64,000 nucleotides of DNA from CBDFKQ01 sp965248855 (GTDB lineage: Bacteria; Bacteroidota; Bacteroidia; Cytophagales; 172606-1): contig CBDFKQ010000010.1 in NCBI GenBank assembly GCA_965248855.1, forward strand, positions 1 to 64,000, read 5' to 3'. This document shows, in pieces, positions 1 through 9,161 of this stretch. Position numbers and translations under genes: made by a program. Every line of letters starts with the position of its first letter. Positions within the stretch are counted from its first letter, which is position 1. The notes beneath the pieces are model-generated. The model worked only from the letters and a program-made list of their open reading frames with translations. It ran no database searches and was not told the DNA's origin.

Positions 1-1
1 A

Positions 2-777
2 CTGAAGTTTATATTAGATAAAGGAATAAAAAAAGAAGACAGAACCGGCACAGGTACTTTAAGCGTTTTCGGTTATCAAATGAGATTCGACTTGCAAGAT
101 GGGTTTCCTTTAACAACTACTAAAAAACTTCATATAAAATCTATAATTCATGAATTATTATGGTTTTTAAAAGGCTCTACAAATATTTTCTTATTTAAAA
201 GAAAATGGTGTTGGAATTTGGGATGAATGGGCTGATGAAAATGGTGAGCTCGGCCCTGTTTATGGAAAACAATGGAGAAGTTGGGAAGGAGCAAACGGAG
301 AAACATTTGACCAAATTAAAAATGTGATTGAACAAATTAAAAAAAATCCTGATTCGAGAAGGTTAATTGTGAGTGCCTGGAATGTAGCAGACATTAATAA
401 AATGAAATTACCTCCCTGCCATGCCTTTTTTCAGTTTTATGTTGCCGGTGGTAAATTATCCTGTCAATTATATCAAAGAAGTGCAGATGTTTTTTTGGGT
501 GTGCCTTTTAATATTGCTTCTTATGCACTGCTTACAGAAATGGTTGCGCAGGTTTGTAATTTAAAAAACGGGTGAATTTATTTGGACAGGCGGAGATACA
601 CATTTATACATTAATCATTTAGATCAGGTAAATTTACAATTAGGTCGTGAACCAAAAGAGTTGCCTCATTTGAAGATTAACCCAAGTATAAAAAATATTT
701 TTGATTTTAAGTTTGAAGATTTTGCCATTGAAAATTATGAACCTTATCCCGGAATAAAAGCTCCTGTGGCTGTATAG
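2..777 (+). pseudogene. thyA: Thymidylate synthase, 5'-truncated by window edge, two +1 frameshifts
   Basis: Thymidylate synthase makes dTMP from dUMP using methylene-tetrahydrofolate, in the cytoplasm. The three frames join into one ThyA: an early EDRTGTGT segment (folate/phosphate site), the LPPCHAFFQFYV segment with the catalytic Cys, the QRSADVFLGVPFNIASYA segment (dUMP binding), and a C-terminus ending near PGIKAPVAV. Only about five N-terminal codons lie outside the window. Two breaks are visible. Near 190-200 one surplus base sits before the LKENGVGIWDEWADE frame. Near 563-568 a run of six A has one A too many before TGEFIWTGGDTH. Removing one base at each site restores a normal protein. 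Because ThyA is normally essential or near-essential, sequencing error is the simpler explanation. Confidence 0.9.
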
Positions 778-926
778 AAATATATTTAAGAATAAAAAAA
801 ATCTCCTTCAATATTTATACAGTAAAAGATTATCTTTTTATAAATATTTATTATCTTTGAATCTCATAATTGTTTTTACGTGATATTTTGAAAACACTTA
901 CTGCAAATGCGGGTAAAGTGTTTTTT

Positions 927-1612
927 TTATTTTTTACGTTTGAAAGGAATTCTATAAAATATATAATAACTCATTCCTGCCTGCACGCTTTTATCGGGTT
1001 TTCCAAAACCAATTACTGTAAAAGGTTGATAATCTCCATAATCCGAGTTATAAATTTTTATTTTTAATCTCAGCGTATATCCCATATAAAAGTTATGAAA
1101 AAGTTTAACTTTTATACCGCCAACTCCTTCCAACCAATGCACAGAAAATTCACTAACTGGTATACTAACACCCGAAATTTGTCCCCAATTCGGATCATTT
1201 ATAAATATATCACTTGCCTGATGCCGTTGATAACTTAATCCATATCGCATACCTACAAACAAAGCATCATCACCTTTAAGTAAATTTTTTTCTAATACCT
1301 ATTCGTAGCGTAATATCCTTGTTGTTTGTAATTATACAAATCATTTTTTTCGTTTTTATTTCCAAAACCGAGCTCACCGACAAAAAACATTTTTTTGTAA
1401 CCCACATCTCCTGAAAATTCCACTTTTTTGTTACTAACATTCGTAAGCCCTGCAGCAAACCCTCCAATATCAAATCCTAATCTTATTCCATTGGTTTTAA
1501 TAGTATCTTTTCCGGTTTGTGCAACTATGTTTTGCGATTGAAACAAAAAAGGAATGACGAAATATAAAACACAAAATTTCCATCTATAATTTATGAAGAA
1601 TAAATTTTTCAA
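927..1612 (-). pseudogene. DUF6048-like outer membrane protein, frameshifted
   Basis: Two minus-strand reading frames form one gene of about 225 codons. The N-terminal part (from 1612) has a signal peptide ending in QSQNIVAQ and a repeated glycine/aromatic beta-strand pattern. The C-terminal part (ending at 927) contains FVGMRYGLSYQRHQ, typical of the Bacteroidota DUF6048 family, predicted as outer-membrane beta-barrels of unknown role. Around 1285-1310 the frame changes twice by +1: once near the GYYAT codons and once in a run of seven A. The intermediate frame reads LRIGIRK and the last frame resumes KNLLKGDDALFVGM, so all the coding sequence is present. It lies just downstream of the DUF6452 gene, a pairing I recall from other Bacteroidota. 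Family assignment is from remembered motif pattern, not a search. Confidence 0.65.
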
Positions 1613-1652
1613 ACAGGTATATTTTTTAAATTCTAATATATCAAAAAATAAT

Positions 1653-2246
1653 TTATCGTTTTTGATTCAAATATATATAAGCGTGAACAGTATCATTAAC
1701 AAGATTGACTGTTGACTTTGTAATAACTATATCCTGAAAGCCATTCGTTTTTAAAGGCCTTTTAAGTGAGTCAACACTTAAAATATTAAAATAAAACTGA
1801 AAGCCACAAAGTTCTGATGTTTGAACTTGGCGTTTTTCATACTTAAATTTTATATATTCTTTAATCTTAGTTGGATTTTTGGTATTGGTATCTTTCCAGG
1901 TTATATAATAAGAAGATGTATCACTCAATGGAGATAAAGGAAGGTTTAAAATATTGAGTGAATCTTTTGGTCCAATGGCTTTATAAACGGAACCACTGTC
2001 CTTAATACTCCCAATACCTATTATTTGGGTGATACGTAAAAATGTGTCTTTAGTAAATAAAATATTTCCCGCCTTTGTAACATATTGTTTTTTCAATTTA
2101 AGTTTTAAAACAGGCCTTGCTATTGTACCCCTGCATTCACGCTTTGTGCATGATGAAATAAGTATTATGGATATTATAACTATTGATGCTACAAAACCTC
2201 CAATTGAGGAAAATGTTGGGTAAAATTTCAAATTATATTTATGCAT
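1653..2246 (-). CDS. DUF6452-like lipoprotein
   Basis: Small predicted lipoprotein of about 197 residues. I place the start at 2246 (MHKYNLKF). An upstream in-frame start exists at 2348 but would add a lysine-rich leader with no signal character. The N-terminus has a hydrophobic stretch followed by ISSCTKREC, a plausible lipobox, so the mature protein would be anchored to a membrane. The rest shows the layout of Bacteroidota DUF6452: a Cys-rich start, a beta-strand domain, a central PLSPLSDTSSYYI segment and a C-terminal CGFQFYFNI segment. No biochemical function is known for the family. It precedes the DUF6048-like gene by about 40 bp on the same strand, so the two are probably co-transcribed. 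Confidence 0.6.
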   Translation of the reverse strand: MHKYNLKFYPTFSSIGGFVASIVIISIILISSCTKRECRGTIARPVLKLKLKKQYVTKAGNILFTKDTFLRITQIIGIGSIKDSGSVYKAIGPKDSLNILNLPLSPLSDTSSYYITWKDTNTKNPTKIKEYIKFKYEKRQVQTSELCGFQFYFNILSVDSLKRPLKTNGFQDIVITKSTVNLVNDTVHAYIYLNQKR

Positions 2247-2688
2247 TATTGCTGCTAAATTATTCACTATTACTTTTATAAATTTTTTTTTTACTAAAAA
2301 GATCCTTCCTAAGCATATATATTTATAACTAAAGAAAATAAAAAACAAATAAACGAAAAACTTATCACTTAGTGATGTTGCTCATAATATTTGAACAGTT
2401 GTTCTTTCACAGTTTCATCTTAGTTTTTAATTAGATCATCATTGTTAGATTAGAAAATCAATAATTAATCAGTGAAATCCAGAAATCCATTTAAATCCGT
2501 GATTCAGACCTAGCTTTACCTAAGTGAATATGCAACTGATTCCTATATGACTTGTCCCCAGGATTGAAGTGGAAATCCTTTTTATGAGGTACGAATAAAA
2601 AGGTCGGAGCTTAAAGCCCGGGCCGCAGGTAACCCACAAAGATTATTTTAATTTTAATATTGTGCACAAAATCAGTTATTTTATCAAG
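2247..2688. other. Intergenic region holding a double-hairpin repeat
   Basis: No credible reading frame was found. The left part is plain AT-rich DNA. The right part (2551-2640) is clearly more GC-rich than its surroundings and carries the hairpin repeat listed separately, followed by a GCCCGGGC palindrome at about 2616-2623. Confidence 0.6.
2551..2606 (+). repeat. Double-hairpin dispersed repeat, copy 1
   Basis: Two adjacent small stems: GGATT (2561-2565) with AATCC (2574-2578), and CCTTTTT (2577-2583) with AAAAAGG (2597-2603), around the loop core ATGAGGTACGAAT. The same arrangement occurs on the opposite strand at 62972-63025, with the shared core GAGGTACGAA. No coding potential. Confidence 0.7.
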
Positions 2689-3390
2689 CTATATTTTATC
2701 CAATTTTTTTTCTTCCTTTTTCTTATAGAGTAGCCACCATGGTGTGATGGGTGAATCGTGATGCTCAAAATGATAACCAAAAAAATAACAACTTACAAAA
2801 GCCCAAACATGGTTTATATTCTGGCTTCCGGAAAAATGCTTATTTTTTTGTTCGCCTTTATGTGGTAAAAAAGTACCGAAATAAAAAAGTTGAAAAGTGG
2901 AAAGCAATGAAGGCAAAATCCAAAATAACAATAAGTTTTCTGTTGGAAAATATAATTTTAACAAATTAAAAAGTATAGCAATAGCTAAAAATTGCCAAAT
3001 GGTTATGTATTGTTTTACAAAATGAAAATACCATTTAAAAAAATTTCCATGATGATAATCCGGGTCTTTTTCTGTTGCTACAAATTGGTGATGTAAATGA
3101 TGTTTTGGAAAAAGAATCTTATATGAATTGAACATAAAAAGCCCGGCACACAGCTTTCCAATAAAATTATTTATTTTTTTATTTCCCGATACCACTCCAT
3201 GCATAGCATCGTGAGCGGTAATAAACAAGCCAGTATAAAGGTGGGTTTGAAATAAAATAAAAAGGTAGTTAAGCGGGTTTTTTAAATTAAAATTAGAAAA
3301 TAATAAAAATAATAGTGAGGAAAACCAAAGAACGATTATCCCACAAGCTATTATAATACCTTTTGAAGATGAGATTTTAATATTATTCAT
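2689..3390 (-). CDS. CrtW-like carotenoid ketolase / fatty acid desaturase superfamily protein
   Basis: Integral membrane di-iron oxygenase of about 233 residues. Start chosen at 3390 because its ATG overlaps the TGA of the upstream gene (ATGA); an alternative start is at 3417. Histidine motifs are all present: HDAMH (about residues 60-64), HHLHH (97-101) with KDPDYHH after it, and HFEHH (206-210) followed by PWW. The FYFGTFLPH segment before the last box is characteristic of beta-carotene 4-ketolases (CrtW) rather than acyl-lipid desaturases. By family knowledge it would oxidise the beta-ionone ring of carotenoids to keto groups. No other carotenoid gene lies beside it, although ispH upstream supplies isoprenoid precursors. 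Four hydrophobic stretches fit the fold. Substrate is inferred. Confidence 0.7.
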   Translation of the reverse strand: MNNIKISSSKGIIIACGIIVLWFSSLLFLLFSNFNLKNPLNYLFILFQTHLYTGLFITAHDAMHGVVSGNKKINNFIGKLCAGLFMFNSYKILFPKHHLHHQFVATEKDPDYHHGNFFKWYFHFVKQYITIWQFLAIAILFNLLKLYFPTENLLLFWILPSLLSTFQLFYFGTFLPHKGEQKNKHFSGSQNINHVWAFVSCYFFGYHFEHHDSPITPWWLLYKKKEEKKLDKI

Positions 3391-3650
3391 TCGAAAGGAT
3401 TGTATTTTTGCCAACACATTTTTATTTGATCATAAACACATAATGATTCTATGTCAACATCATCAGCATTGAAGAAAAAAGGTTCGGCCTGAGTATAAAT
3501 CCCTCTGTCAAAAAATGTAACTATATTATGCCAACAACTTAAAATAAAACCTTCATATCTTTTACCATCTTTCAAATTAAACATATGAATGCCAATCGAC
3601 TCAGGAACTTCCATTAAAATTAAAGAACTGATTACTTCGCTGTTATTCAT
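3387..3650 (-). CDS. Small conserved-looking hypothetical protein
   Basis: 87 residues, no signal peptide and no clear membrane segment. The sequence is rich in aromatic residues (ESIGIHMFNLKDGKRYEG, WHNIVTFFDRG, MCWQKYNPFE) and looks like a compact soluble beta-rich fold. I do not recognise a family. Its stop codon overlaps the start of the CrtW-like gene by the ATGA arrangement, so the two are probably translationally coupled. It lies 66 bp downstream of ispH on the same strand, which suggests an ispH-unknown-crtW transcript. Being a real gene is supported by the overlap and by clean coding-type sequence. Confidence 0.6.
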   Translation of the reverse strand: MNNSEVISSLILMEVPESIGIHMFNLKDGKRYEGFILSCWHNIVTFFDRGIYTQAEPFFFNADDVDIESLCVYDQIKMCWQKYNPFE

Positions 3651-3716
3651 GAGTATAAAATTTCTTAAATTTAATAAGTAAATCTTTACTCACTAAGGTT
3701 TAAGTATTATTATTTA

Positions 3717-4562
3717 TTAATATTCTAAAAGCTTTTCTTTAACTGCTTCCATTAGCCACATAGGGGTTGAAGTAGCACCACAAATACCAACACTTTCATT
3801 TTCAGAGAATAAACTTTTATTTAATTCAGTAATATTAGAAACGAAAAAGGTATTTTCATTAGTATCCTTACATACTTTATATAAAACCTTGCCATTAGAT
3901 GATTTTGAACCTGACACAAATATAATTTTATCAAATTTCATGGAAAATTTTCGTAAGGAAACATCTCTGTTTGATACCTGACGACAAATAGTATCATTCA
4001 CATCTACTTCGAAACCCGAGTTTTTTAATCTGGCAATTATTTCATAAAATTTATCCGTACTTTTTGTTGTTTGACTATAAACAGTAATTTTTTGAGGGAG
4101 TGAATTCATATTTATTTCATCCAAATCTTGAAAAATCTGAGCTTCATTGTTTGTTTGACCTAACAAACCAATTACTTCAGCATGACCATGCTTTCCATAA
4201 ATCAATATTTTTTCGTTTTTATCATAAGAATTTTTAATCCTGTTTTGTAATTTTAAAACAACAGGGCATGATGCATCTATTAATTCTATGTTATTATTTA
4301 AAGCCGTTTGATAAGTGGATGGTGGTTCGCCATGCGCGCGAATTAAAACTTTTTCATTTTTAAGGTTTTTAAATTGTGAATGATCAATAATTCTCAATCC
4401 TTTCATTTCAAGCCTCTTTACTTCTTCGTCGTTATGAACAATATCACCAAGGCAAAATAAATAATCTTGTTCCTCCAACATACTTTCTGCCATTTCTACA
4501 GCATAAACAACACCAAAACAAAAACCGGATTGTTCATCAATTGTAATTTTCAGATTGAGCAT
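3717..4562 (-). CDS. ispH: 4-hydroxy-3-methylbut-2-enyl diphosphate reductase
   Basis: Last enzyme of the MEP isoprenoid pathway; it reduces HMBPP to IPP and DMAPP with a [4Fe-4S] cluster in the cytoplasm. Length 281 residues is normal. The three cluster cysteines are visible: C15 in GFCFGV, C99 in DASCP, C193 in DTICRQVSNR. The substrate histidines H43 (GDIVHN), H77 (RAHGEPP) and H127 (GHAEV, with E129 as the likely proton donor) are also present, as is a C-terminal ATSTP motif. Two genes follow on the same strand: a small unknown and a CrtW-like ketolase, so the transcript could link isoprenoid supply to carotenoid modification. The promoter region upstream is occupied by a polypurine tract. 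Confidence 0.95.
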   Translation of the reverse strand: MLNLKITIDEQSGFCFGVVYAVEMAESMLEEQDYLFCLGDIVHNDEEVKRLEMKGLRIIDHSQFKNLKNEKVLIRAHGEPPSTYQTALNNNIELIDASCPVVLKLQNRIKNSYDKNEKILIYGKHGHAEVIGLLGQTNNEAQIFQDLDEINMNSLPQKITVYSQTTKSTDKFYEIIARLKNSGFEVDVNDTICRQVSNRDVSLRKFSMKFDKIIFVSGSKSSNGKVLYKVCKDTNENTFFVSNITELNKSLFSENESVGICGATSTPMWLMEAVKEKLLEY

Positions 4563-4611
4563 AAAACAATATCAAAATTTCAGTTAAGAACAATTGAAAA
4601 ATGATATTGTT

Positions 4612-4730
4612 TTGAAGAAGAAAAGAAAAAAGAAAAAAGAGAAAAGAAAAAAGAGAAAAGAAAAAAGAAAAAAGAAAAAAGAAAAAAGAAAAAAGAAAAA
4701 AGAGAAAAGAGAAAAGAGAAAAGAGAAAAT
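4612..4730 (+). repeat. Polypurine tract of AAAAAG-type units
   Basis: About 118 bases of almost uninterrupted purine, made of irregular AAAAAG and AAAAGAG units. The Lys/Glu-only reading frame through it is a composition artefact. It lies 50 bp upstream of ispH and could affect DNA structure there. A complementary-type tract sits inside the gene at 58030. Confidence 0.85.
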
Positions 4731-4739
4731 TAATTTAAA

Positions 4740-4771
4740 TTATGAATTTATCGATATCAGTATATTCATAA
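4740..4771. repeat. AT-rich palindromic repeat (33-bp family), copy 1
   Basis: Begins TTATGAAT and ends ATTCATAA, a perfect 8-bp inverted pair around a CGATATC core. It is one of seven related intergenic or gene-end copies in the window (others at 13379, 19656, 37075, 45477, 50801, 63070). Confidence 0.65.
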
Positions 4772-4863
4772 AATGAAAAATAATTTTATATCTCAAAATA
4801 TTATTTCCTTTTACTACTATGTCGAATTTTTATAAAACAAAGTTTTAATTCTTTTCCAAGTAA

Positions 4864-4900
4864 TTCCCCTCCTATTTTTAGGAGGGGTTAGGGGTGGTTT
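4864..4900 (-). repeat. C/G-rich hairpin repeat, single arm
   Basis: CCCCTCC, short A/T spacer, GGAGGGG, then TTAGGGGTGG. On the minus strand this matches the arms of the MITE-like element at 29001-29154. It could also act as a transcription barrier ahead of bshA. No gene was seen between 4772 and 5071. Confidence 0.6.
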
Positions 4901-5071
4901 TACGTAACAGCACTAAATATTTCCTCATTGTTAAATTATCTTAACACACTCAATTATAGTTTTCGTTTGCAACTAAAAAATGTTTTTTTTGTTATAAAGT
5001 TGCGAGCTGAAATAAAATTTAAATTCAGTTTATTTAAACGGATAATCAATAGAAAATAAATTTACTTTTTT

Positions 5072-6211
5072 ATGAAAATAGGCATTGTCTGTTATCCAAC
5101 ATTTGGAGGTAGTGGAGTAGTTGCAACAGAATTAGGTAAGGCTTTAGCAAAAGCAGGGCATGCGATACATTTTATTACTTACACGCAGCCGGTAAGATTA
5201 GATTTTTTTAATGAAAATCTTTTTTATCACGAAGTTCCTATTGCAAATTATCCACTTTTTCAATATCCTCCATACGAAACAGCTCTAGCAAGTAAAATGG
5301 TAAGCGTTGTTAAATATGAACAATTAGATGTTTTGCATGTTCATTATGCTATTCCACATGCTTCATCTGCTTATTTAGCTAGACAAATTTTGCGCTCGCA
5401 AGGAATTGAAATACCAATTGTAACCACTTTACATGGAACAGATATTACTTTAGTAGGCAAAGATGATTCTTACGAACCCGTTGTTACTTTTAGCATCAAT
5501 CAATCGGATGGTGTTACTGCCGTGTCGGAAGATTTAAAAAAAGATACTTACAAACATTTTGCTGTTACCAAAGATATTGAGGTGATACCTAACTTTATTG
5601 ACCTCGAAAGATTTAAAAAACAAAAGAAAGATCATTTCAAAAAAGCAATTTCTCCAAATGGAGAAAAATTATTAATACATACTTCAAATTTTAGAAAAGT
5701 TAAAAGAATTGAAGATGTTGTTTACGTTTTTAATGAAGTGAAAAAACATATTAATGCCAAATTATTATTAGTGGGCGATGGACCTGAAAGAACTCATATT
5801 GAAAAATTGGTTAGAAAACTTCAACTTGATGAAGAAGTGCGTTTTTTAGGAAAATTAGATGCTGTTGAAGAGGTTTTATCTGTTTGCGATTTATTTATAA
5901 TGCCTTCAGCTCAAGAAAGTTTTGGTTTAGCAGCTTTGGAAGCAATGGCATGCGAAGTACCTGTTATTTCTACAAATGCTGGTGGATTGCCGGAATTAAA
6001 TATTAATGGAGTAACCGGTTTTACAAGTAATGTTGGAGATGTAGATGATATGGTAAAAAATGCTTTATTTATTTTAAAAGACGAAAATTTACCAACATTT
6101 AAAGTTAATGCATTAGCAAGGGCGCAAGAATTTGATATTCACAATATTATGCCTATGTATGAAGATTTTTACAAAAAAATAATAAATCAACACTCGGCTG
6201 TTTCTGTTTAA
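5072..6211 (+). CDS. bshA: N-acetyl-alpha-D-glucosaminyl L-malate synthase
   Basis: GT4-family glycosyltransferase that joins GlcNAc from UDP-GlcNAc to L-malate, the first step of bacillithiol synthesis (a low-molecular-weight thiol). The 379-residue length and the diagnostic BshA opening MKIGIVCYPTFGGSGVVATELG are normal. Further signature segments are LHVHYAIPHA, TTLHGTDITLVG, FSINQSDGVTAVS and, in the C-terminal Rossmann domain, PSAQESFGLAALEAMACEVPV with the E-x7-E motif used to hold the UDP-sugar. It is monocistronic here: the next gene, rimO, is on the opposite strand and the two converge with 22 bp between. bshB and bshC are not in the window. Confidence 0.95.
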   Translation: MKIGIVCYPTFGGSGVVATELGKALAKAGHAIHFITYTQPVRLDFFNENLFYHEVPIANYPLFQYPPYETALASKMVSVVKYEQLDVLHVHYAIPHASSAYLARQILRSQGIEIPIVTTLHGTDITLVGKDDSYEPVVTFSINQSDGVTAVSEDLKKDTYKHFAVTKDIEVIPNFIDLERFKKQKKDHFKKAISPNGEKLLIHTSNFRKVKRIEDVVYVFNEVKKHINAKLLLVGDGPERTHIEKLVRKLQLDEEVRFLGKLDAVEEVLSVCDLFIMPSAQESFGLAALEAMACEVPVISTNAGGLPELNINGVTGFTSNVGDVDDMVKNALFILKDENLPTFKVNALARAQEFDIHNIMPMYEDFYKKIINQHSAVSV

Positions 6212-6233
6212 GGATATTAAATATAACGGGGAG

Positions 6234-7544
6234 TTAAACCAACTTCCCGTATAAATCAAACTCAGTAGCATCAGTAATTTCCACTTTTGCAAAATCTCCT
6301 AAACGAATATAAGTATTTTCAGTAGCAACTAACACTTCGTTATCAACTTCGGGTGAATCAAATTCCGTACGACCAATGTATTGACCATTTTCTTTCCTAT
6401 CAAAAAGTATTTTAAATTGTTTTCCGATTTTTTGCCGGTTTAATTCATGAGAAATACCTTCTTGCAATTCCATAATAGCATCTGCTCTTTCCTGTTTTAT
6501 ATCTTCTTCAACATCATCAATCATTGAATAAGCGTGCGTGTTTTCTTCATGAGAATAAGTAAAAATTCCTAATCTGTCGAAACGCATTTTTTCAACAAAT
6601 TGAAACATTTCTTCAAAATCTTCTTCAGTTTCACCTGGGTGACCTGAAATTAATGTAGTTCTAAGTGCTATGTTTGGAACTTTTGCTCGTATCGTATTTA
6701 TTAATTCTTCCGTTTTTTCGCGCGTAATGCCTCTACGCATTGATTTTAATATCTTATCGGAGCCATGCTGCAATGGCATATCTAAATAGTTGCAAATATT
6801 TTCCCTTTCTTGCATTACATCCAAAATTTCCATTGGAAAACCTGCAGGATACGCATATTGTAAACGAATCCATTCTAAACCTTCCACATCTGAAAGATTT
6901 TTTAATAATTCAGAAAGATTTCTTTTTTTATAAATATCTAAACCATAAAAAGTTAAGTCTTGAGCAATCAAAATTAATTCTTTTGTACCTTTCTTCACTA
7001 ATCCTCTTGCTTCTGTAATTATCTGATCAATAGATTTTGAAACGTGATTGCCACGCATTAATGGAATTGCACAAAATGAACATGGGCGGTCGCAACCTTC
7101 AGCAATTTTTAAATAGGCGTAATGGGATGGGGTAGTGATTAATCTCTCACCAACTAATTCGTGTTTATAATCTGCTTTTAATGTTTTTAAAAGGCGAGGT
7201 AACTCATTTGTTCCGAAAAAAGCATCCACAATAGGTATTTCTCTTTCCAAATCATCTTTATACCTATGCGAAAGGCAACCTGTTACATATAATTTATCAA
7301 TCAATCCTTCACTTTTTGCATCAGCATAACGCAGTATAGTATCAATCGATTCTTGCTTTGCATTGTCGATAAAGCCACATGTATTAACGATTACAATATT
7401 GGCATCGTCTTTTTTAGATTCGTGTGTAACATCAAATTGATTTGCTCTAAGCTGCGTAAATATTTCTTCCGAATCTACCAGATTTTTAGAACAACCCAGT
7501 GTTACAATATTTATTTTATTATTTACTAATCCTTTGGTTTTCAT
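6234..7544 (-). CDS. rimO: Ribosomal protein uS12 (S12) methylthiotransferase
   Basis: Radical-SAM enzyme that methylthiolates an aspartate of ribosomal protein S12. 436 residues. N-terminal UPF0004 domain with cysteines in LGCSKNLVDSE, NTCGF and TGCLSHRY for the second iron-sulfur cluster. The radical SAM motif is CDRPCSFCAIP, and a C-terminal TRAM domain follows FKILFDRKENGQYIGRTEFDSPEVD. LGCSKNLVDSE and the strict RimO-type layout separate it from MiaB. It follows ftsY by 13 bp on the same strand, in the Bacteroidota order rpmG-DUF4295-ftsY-rimO. Confidence 0.95.
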   Translation of the reverse strand: MKTKGLVNNKINIVTLGCSKNLVDSEEIFTQLRANQFDVTHESKKDDANIVIVNTCGFIDNAKQESIDTILRYADAKSEGLIDKLYVTGCLSHRYKDDLEREIPIVDAFFGTNELPRLLKTLKADYKHELVGERLITTPSHYAYLKIAEGCDRPCSFCAIPLMRGNHVSKSIDQIITEARGLVKKGTKELILIAQDLTFYGLDIYKKRNLSELLKNLSDVEGLEWIRLQYAYPAGFPMEILDVMQERENICNYLDMPLQHGSDKILKSMRRGITREKTEELINTIRAKVPNIALRTTLISGHPGETEEDFEEMFQFVEKMRFDRLGIFTYSHEENTHAYSMIDDVEEDIKQERADAIMELQEGISHELNRQKIGKQFKILFDRKENGQYIGRTEFDSPEVDNEVLVATENTYIRLGDFAKVEITDATEFDLYGKLV

Positions 7545-7557
7545 TAATTTAAATCAA

Positions 7558-8514
7558 CTATTTCTTAAATAAAGATTCTACAAATTCTGTTTTATTAAAT
7601 AATTGCAGATCATCTATTTTTTCTCCAACTCCAATATATTTTACAGGTATTTTAAACTGATCAGATATACCAATCACCACTCCACCTTTAGCAGTCCCGT
7701 CCAACTTTGTTATGGCCAAAGCAGTTACATCCGTTGCTTTCGTAAATTCTGTTGCTTGTATAAATGCATTTTGACCTGTACTTCCATCAAGCACCAACAA
7801 AACCTCGTGAGGTGCTTCAGGAATAACTTTAGCCATTACGTTTTTGATTTTGGTTAGTTCATTCATCAAGTTAATTTTGGTGTGTAACCTACCTGCAGTA
7901 TCCACAATTACTACATCTGCACCAATTTCTTTTGCTTTTGCTACTGCTTCATAAGCAACAGCAGCCGGGTCGGTATTCATTCCTTTTTCAACTACCGGCA
8001 CACCTACTCTCTCTCCCCATAATTTTAATTGATCAACAGCTGCCGCCCTAAATGTATCTCCTGCACCAAGTACAACTTTTTTACCTGCTTTATGAAATTG
8101 TGCCGCCAGTTTACCAATTGTTGTTGTTTTACCAACTCCATTTACACCTACTACCATTATTACGTAAGGCTTTGCATTAGCAGGTATATCGAACTTATGA
8201 ATATCGGTTGTTTTATTTTCTGAAAGCAGATTAGCAATTTCCTCTTTGAGTAAATTATTTAATTCTTTTGCATTTAAATATTTATCCTTTTCTACTCTGC
8301 GTTGAATCCTTTCTATAATTTTTAATGTGGTTTGAACACCAACATCCGAAGAGATTAAAATTTCTTCCAATTCATCTAAAACACTTTCGTCTACAACTGT
8401 TTTACCGACTATTGCTTTAGAAAGTTTAGTAAGGAAATTATCTTTTGTTTTAGAAAGACCTTCATCCAAAGCCTCCTTTTGTTCTTTTTTCGAAAGAAAA
8501 TCAAAAAGTCCCAT
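7558..8514 (-). CDS. ftsY: Signal recognition particle receptor FtsY
   Basis: GTPase that docks SRP-ribosome complexes at the inner membrane for co-translational insertion. 318 residues with the short N-terminus usual in Bacteroidota (no long acidic A domain). The NG domain shows the P-loop GVNGVGKTTTIGKLA, DTFRAAAVDQL, DTAGRLHTKINLM and the TKLDGTAKGG guanine-specificity motif. It is 13 bp upstream of rimO and 212 bp downstream of the DUF4295 gene. A terminator-like hairpin at 8671-8702 lies in that gap, so ftsY-rimO may have a promoter of its own or be expressed by read-through. Confidence 0.96.
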   Translation of the reverse strand: MGLFDFLSKKEQKEALDEGLSKTKDNFLTKLSKAIVGKTVVDESVLDELEEILISSDVGVQTTLKIIERIQRRVEKDKYLNAKELNNLLKEEIANLLSENKTTDIHKFDIPANAKPYVIMVVGVNGVGKTTTIGKLAAQFHKAGKKVVLGAGDTFRAAAVDQLKLWGERVGVPVVEKGMNTDPAAVAYEAVAKAKEIGADVVIVDTAGRLHTKINLMNELTKIKNVMAKVIPEAPHEVLLVLDGSTGQNAFIQATEFTKATDVTALAITKLDGTAKGGVVIGISDQFKIPVKYIGVGEKIDDLQLFNKTEFVESLFKK

Positions 8515-8670
8515 AAATTAAATAGTATTATATTTTAATATTTAGTAATGAGGTAAAAATTATCGACTTAAAGAGAGATACAATATCCTAAAACAACAAA
8601 AATAAAGGTCATAAATTCCAATCGCTTTTAAAAAATTGGATTTTAATAGAAAAGCAGAAAAAAAATAACA

Positions 8671-8702
8671 AAAAAAGTCCCATATCATCGGGACTTTTTT
8701 TA
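8671..8702. terminator. Bidirectional-looking intrinsic terminator
   Basis: AAAAAGTCCC pairs with GGGACTTTTT around an 8-base loop. It lies just downstream of DUF4295 (minus strand) and before ftsY, so it probably ends or attenuates the rpmG transcript. Confidence 0.75.
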
Positions 8703-8726
8703 TAATAAGCACTTTTATGAAAACAA

Positions 8727-8879
8727 TTATTTTTTCAATGCGCTTTGTACTTCATCTAAAGGAACTATTTCCTCTCTAAAAGTATAAGCTCCGGTTTTTT
8801 CGGACCTTACAGCTTTAATAATTTTTGCATAACTTTTACCACCTTCTTTTTTAAGCGTAGCAACTACTTTCTTTGCCAT
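8727..8879 (-). CDS. DUF4295 small basic protein
   Basis: A 50-residue lysine-rich protein, MAKKVVATLKKEGGKSYAK at the start and DEVQSALKK at the end. It matches the DUF4295 family, which in Bacteroidota is found next to rpmG and is thought to be ribosome-associated; the role is unproven. ATG at 8879, stop at 8727, 53 bp after rpmG on the same strand. Confidence 0.85.
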   Translation of the reverse strand: MAKKVVATLKKEGGKSYAKIIKAVRSEKTGAYTFREEIVPLDEVQSALKK

Positions 8880-8932
8880 GTCTTTATTTTGTTAATAAGT
8901 TTAAAATATAAATTTAAAACTCTAGATTGAAA

Positions 8933-9115
8933 TTATTTAATTTCTTTATGAACAGTTACTTTTTTAAGAAAAGGATTAAATTTCTTCAATTCCAATCGTT
9001 CTGTTGTATTTTTACGGTTTTTAGTCGTAATATAACGAGACATTCCGGGAGCACCTGTATGTTTGTGTTCTGTGCATTCTAAAATCACTTGGATTCTATT
9101 GCCTTTCTTAGCCAT
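8933..9115 (-). CDS. rpmG: 50S ribosomal protein bL33
   Basis: 60-residue L33: MAKKGNRIQVILECTEHK, then the basic TTKNRKNTTERLELKKFNP and a terminal VTVHKEIK. The zinc-binding cysteine pairs of the C+ form are absent (only one Cys), so this is the zinc-free C- type. It is followed by DUF4295, ftsY and rimO. rpmB (L28), which usually precedes rpmG in this phylum, is not here: the upstream 210 bp is non-coding and the next gene faces away. Confidence 0.95.
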   Translation of the reverse strand: MAKKGNRIQVILECTEHKHTGAPGMSRYITTKNRKNTTERLELKKFNPFLKKVTVHKEIK

Positions 9116-9161
9116 GACTTATTAAAAATTATTATTGATCTCTGATTCCAAAAATAGGATG

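Noticed and set aside
4594..4776. 60-aa Lys/Glu-only reading frame
   Set aside because: Pure product of the polypurine tract; no normal protein composition or ribosome-binding context.
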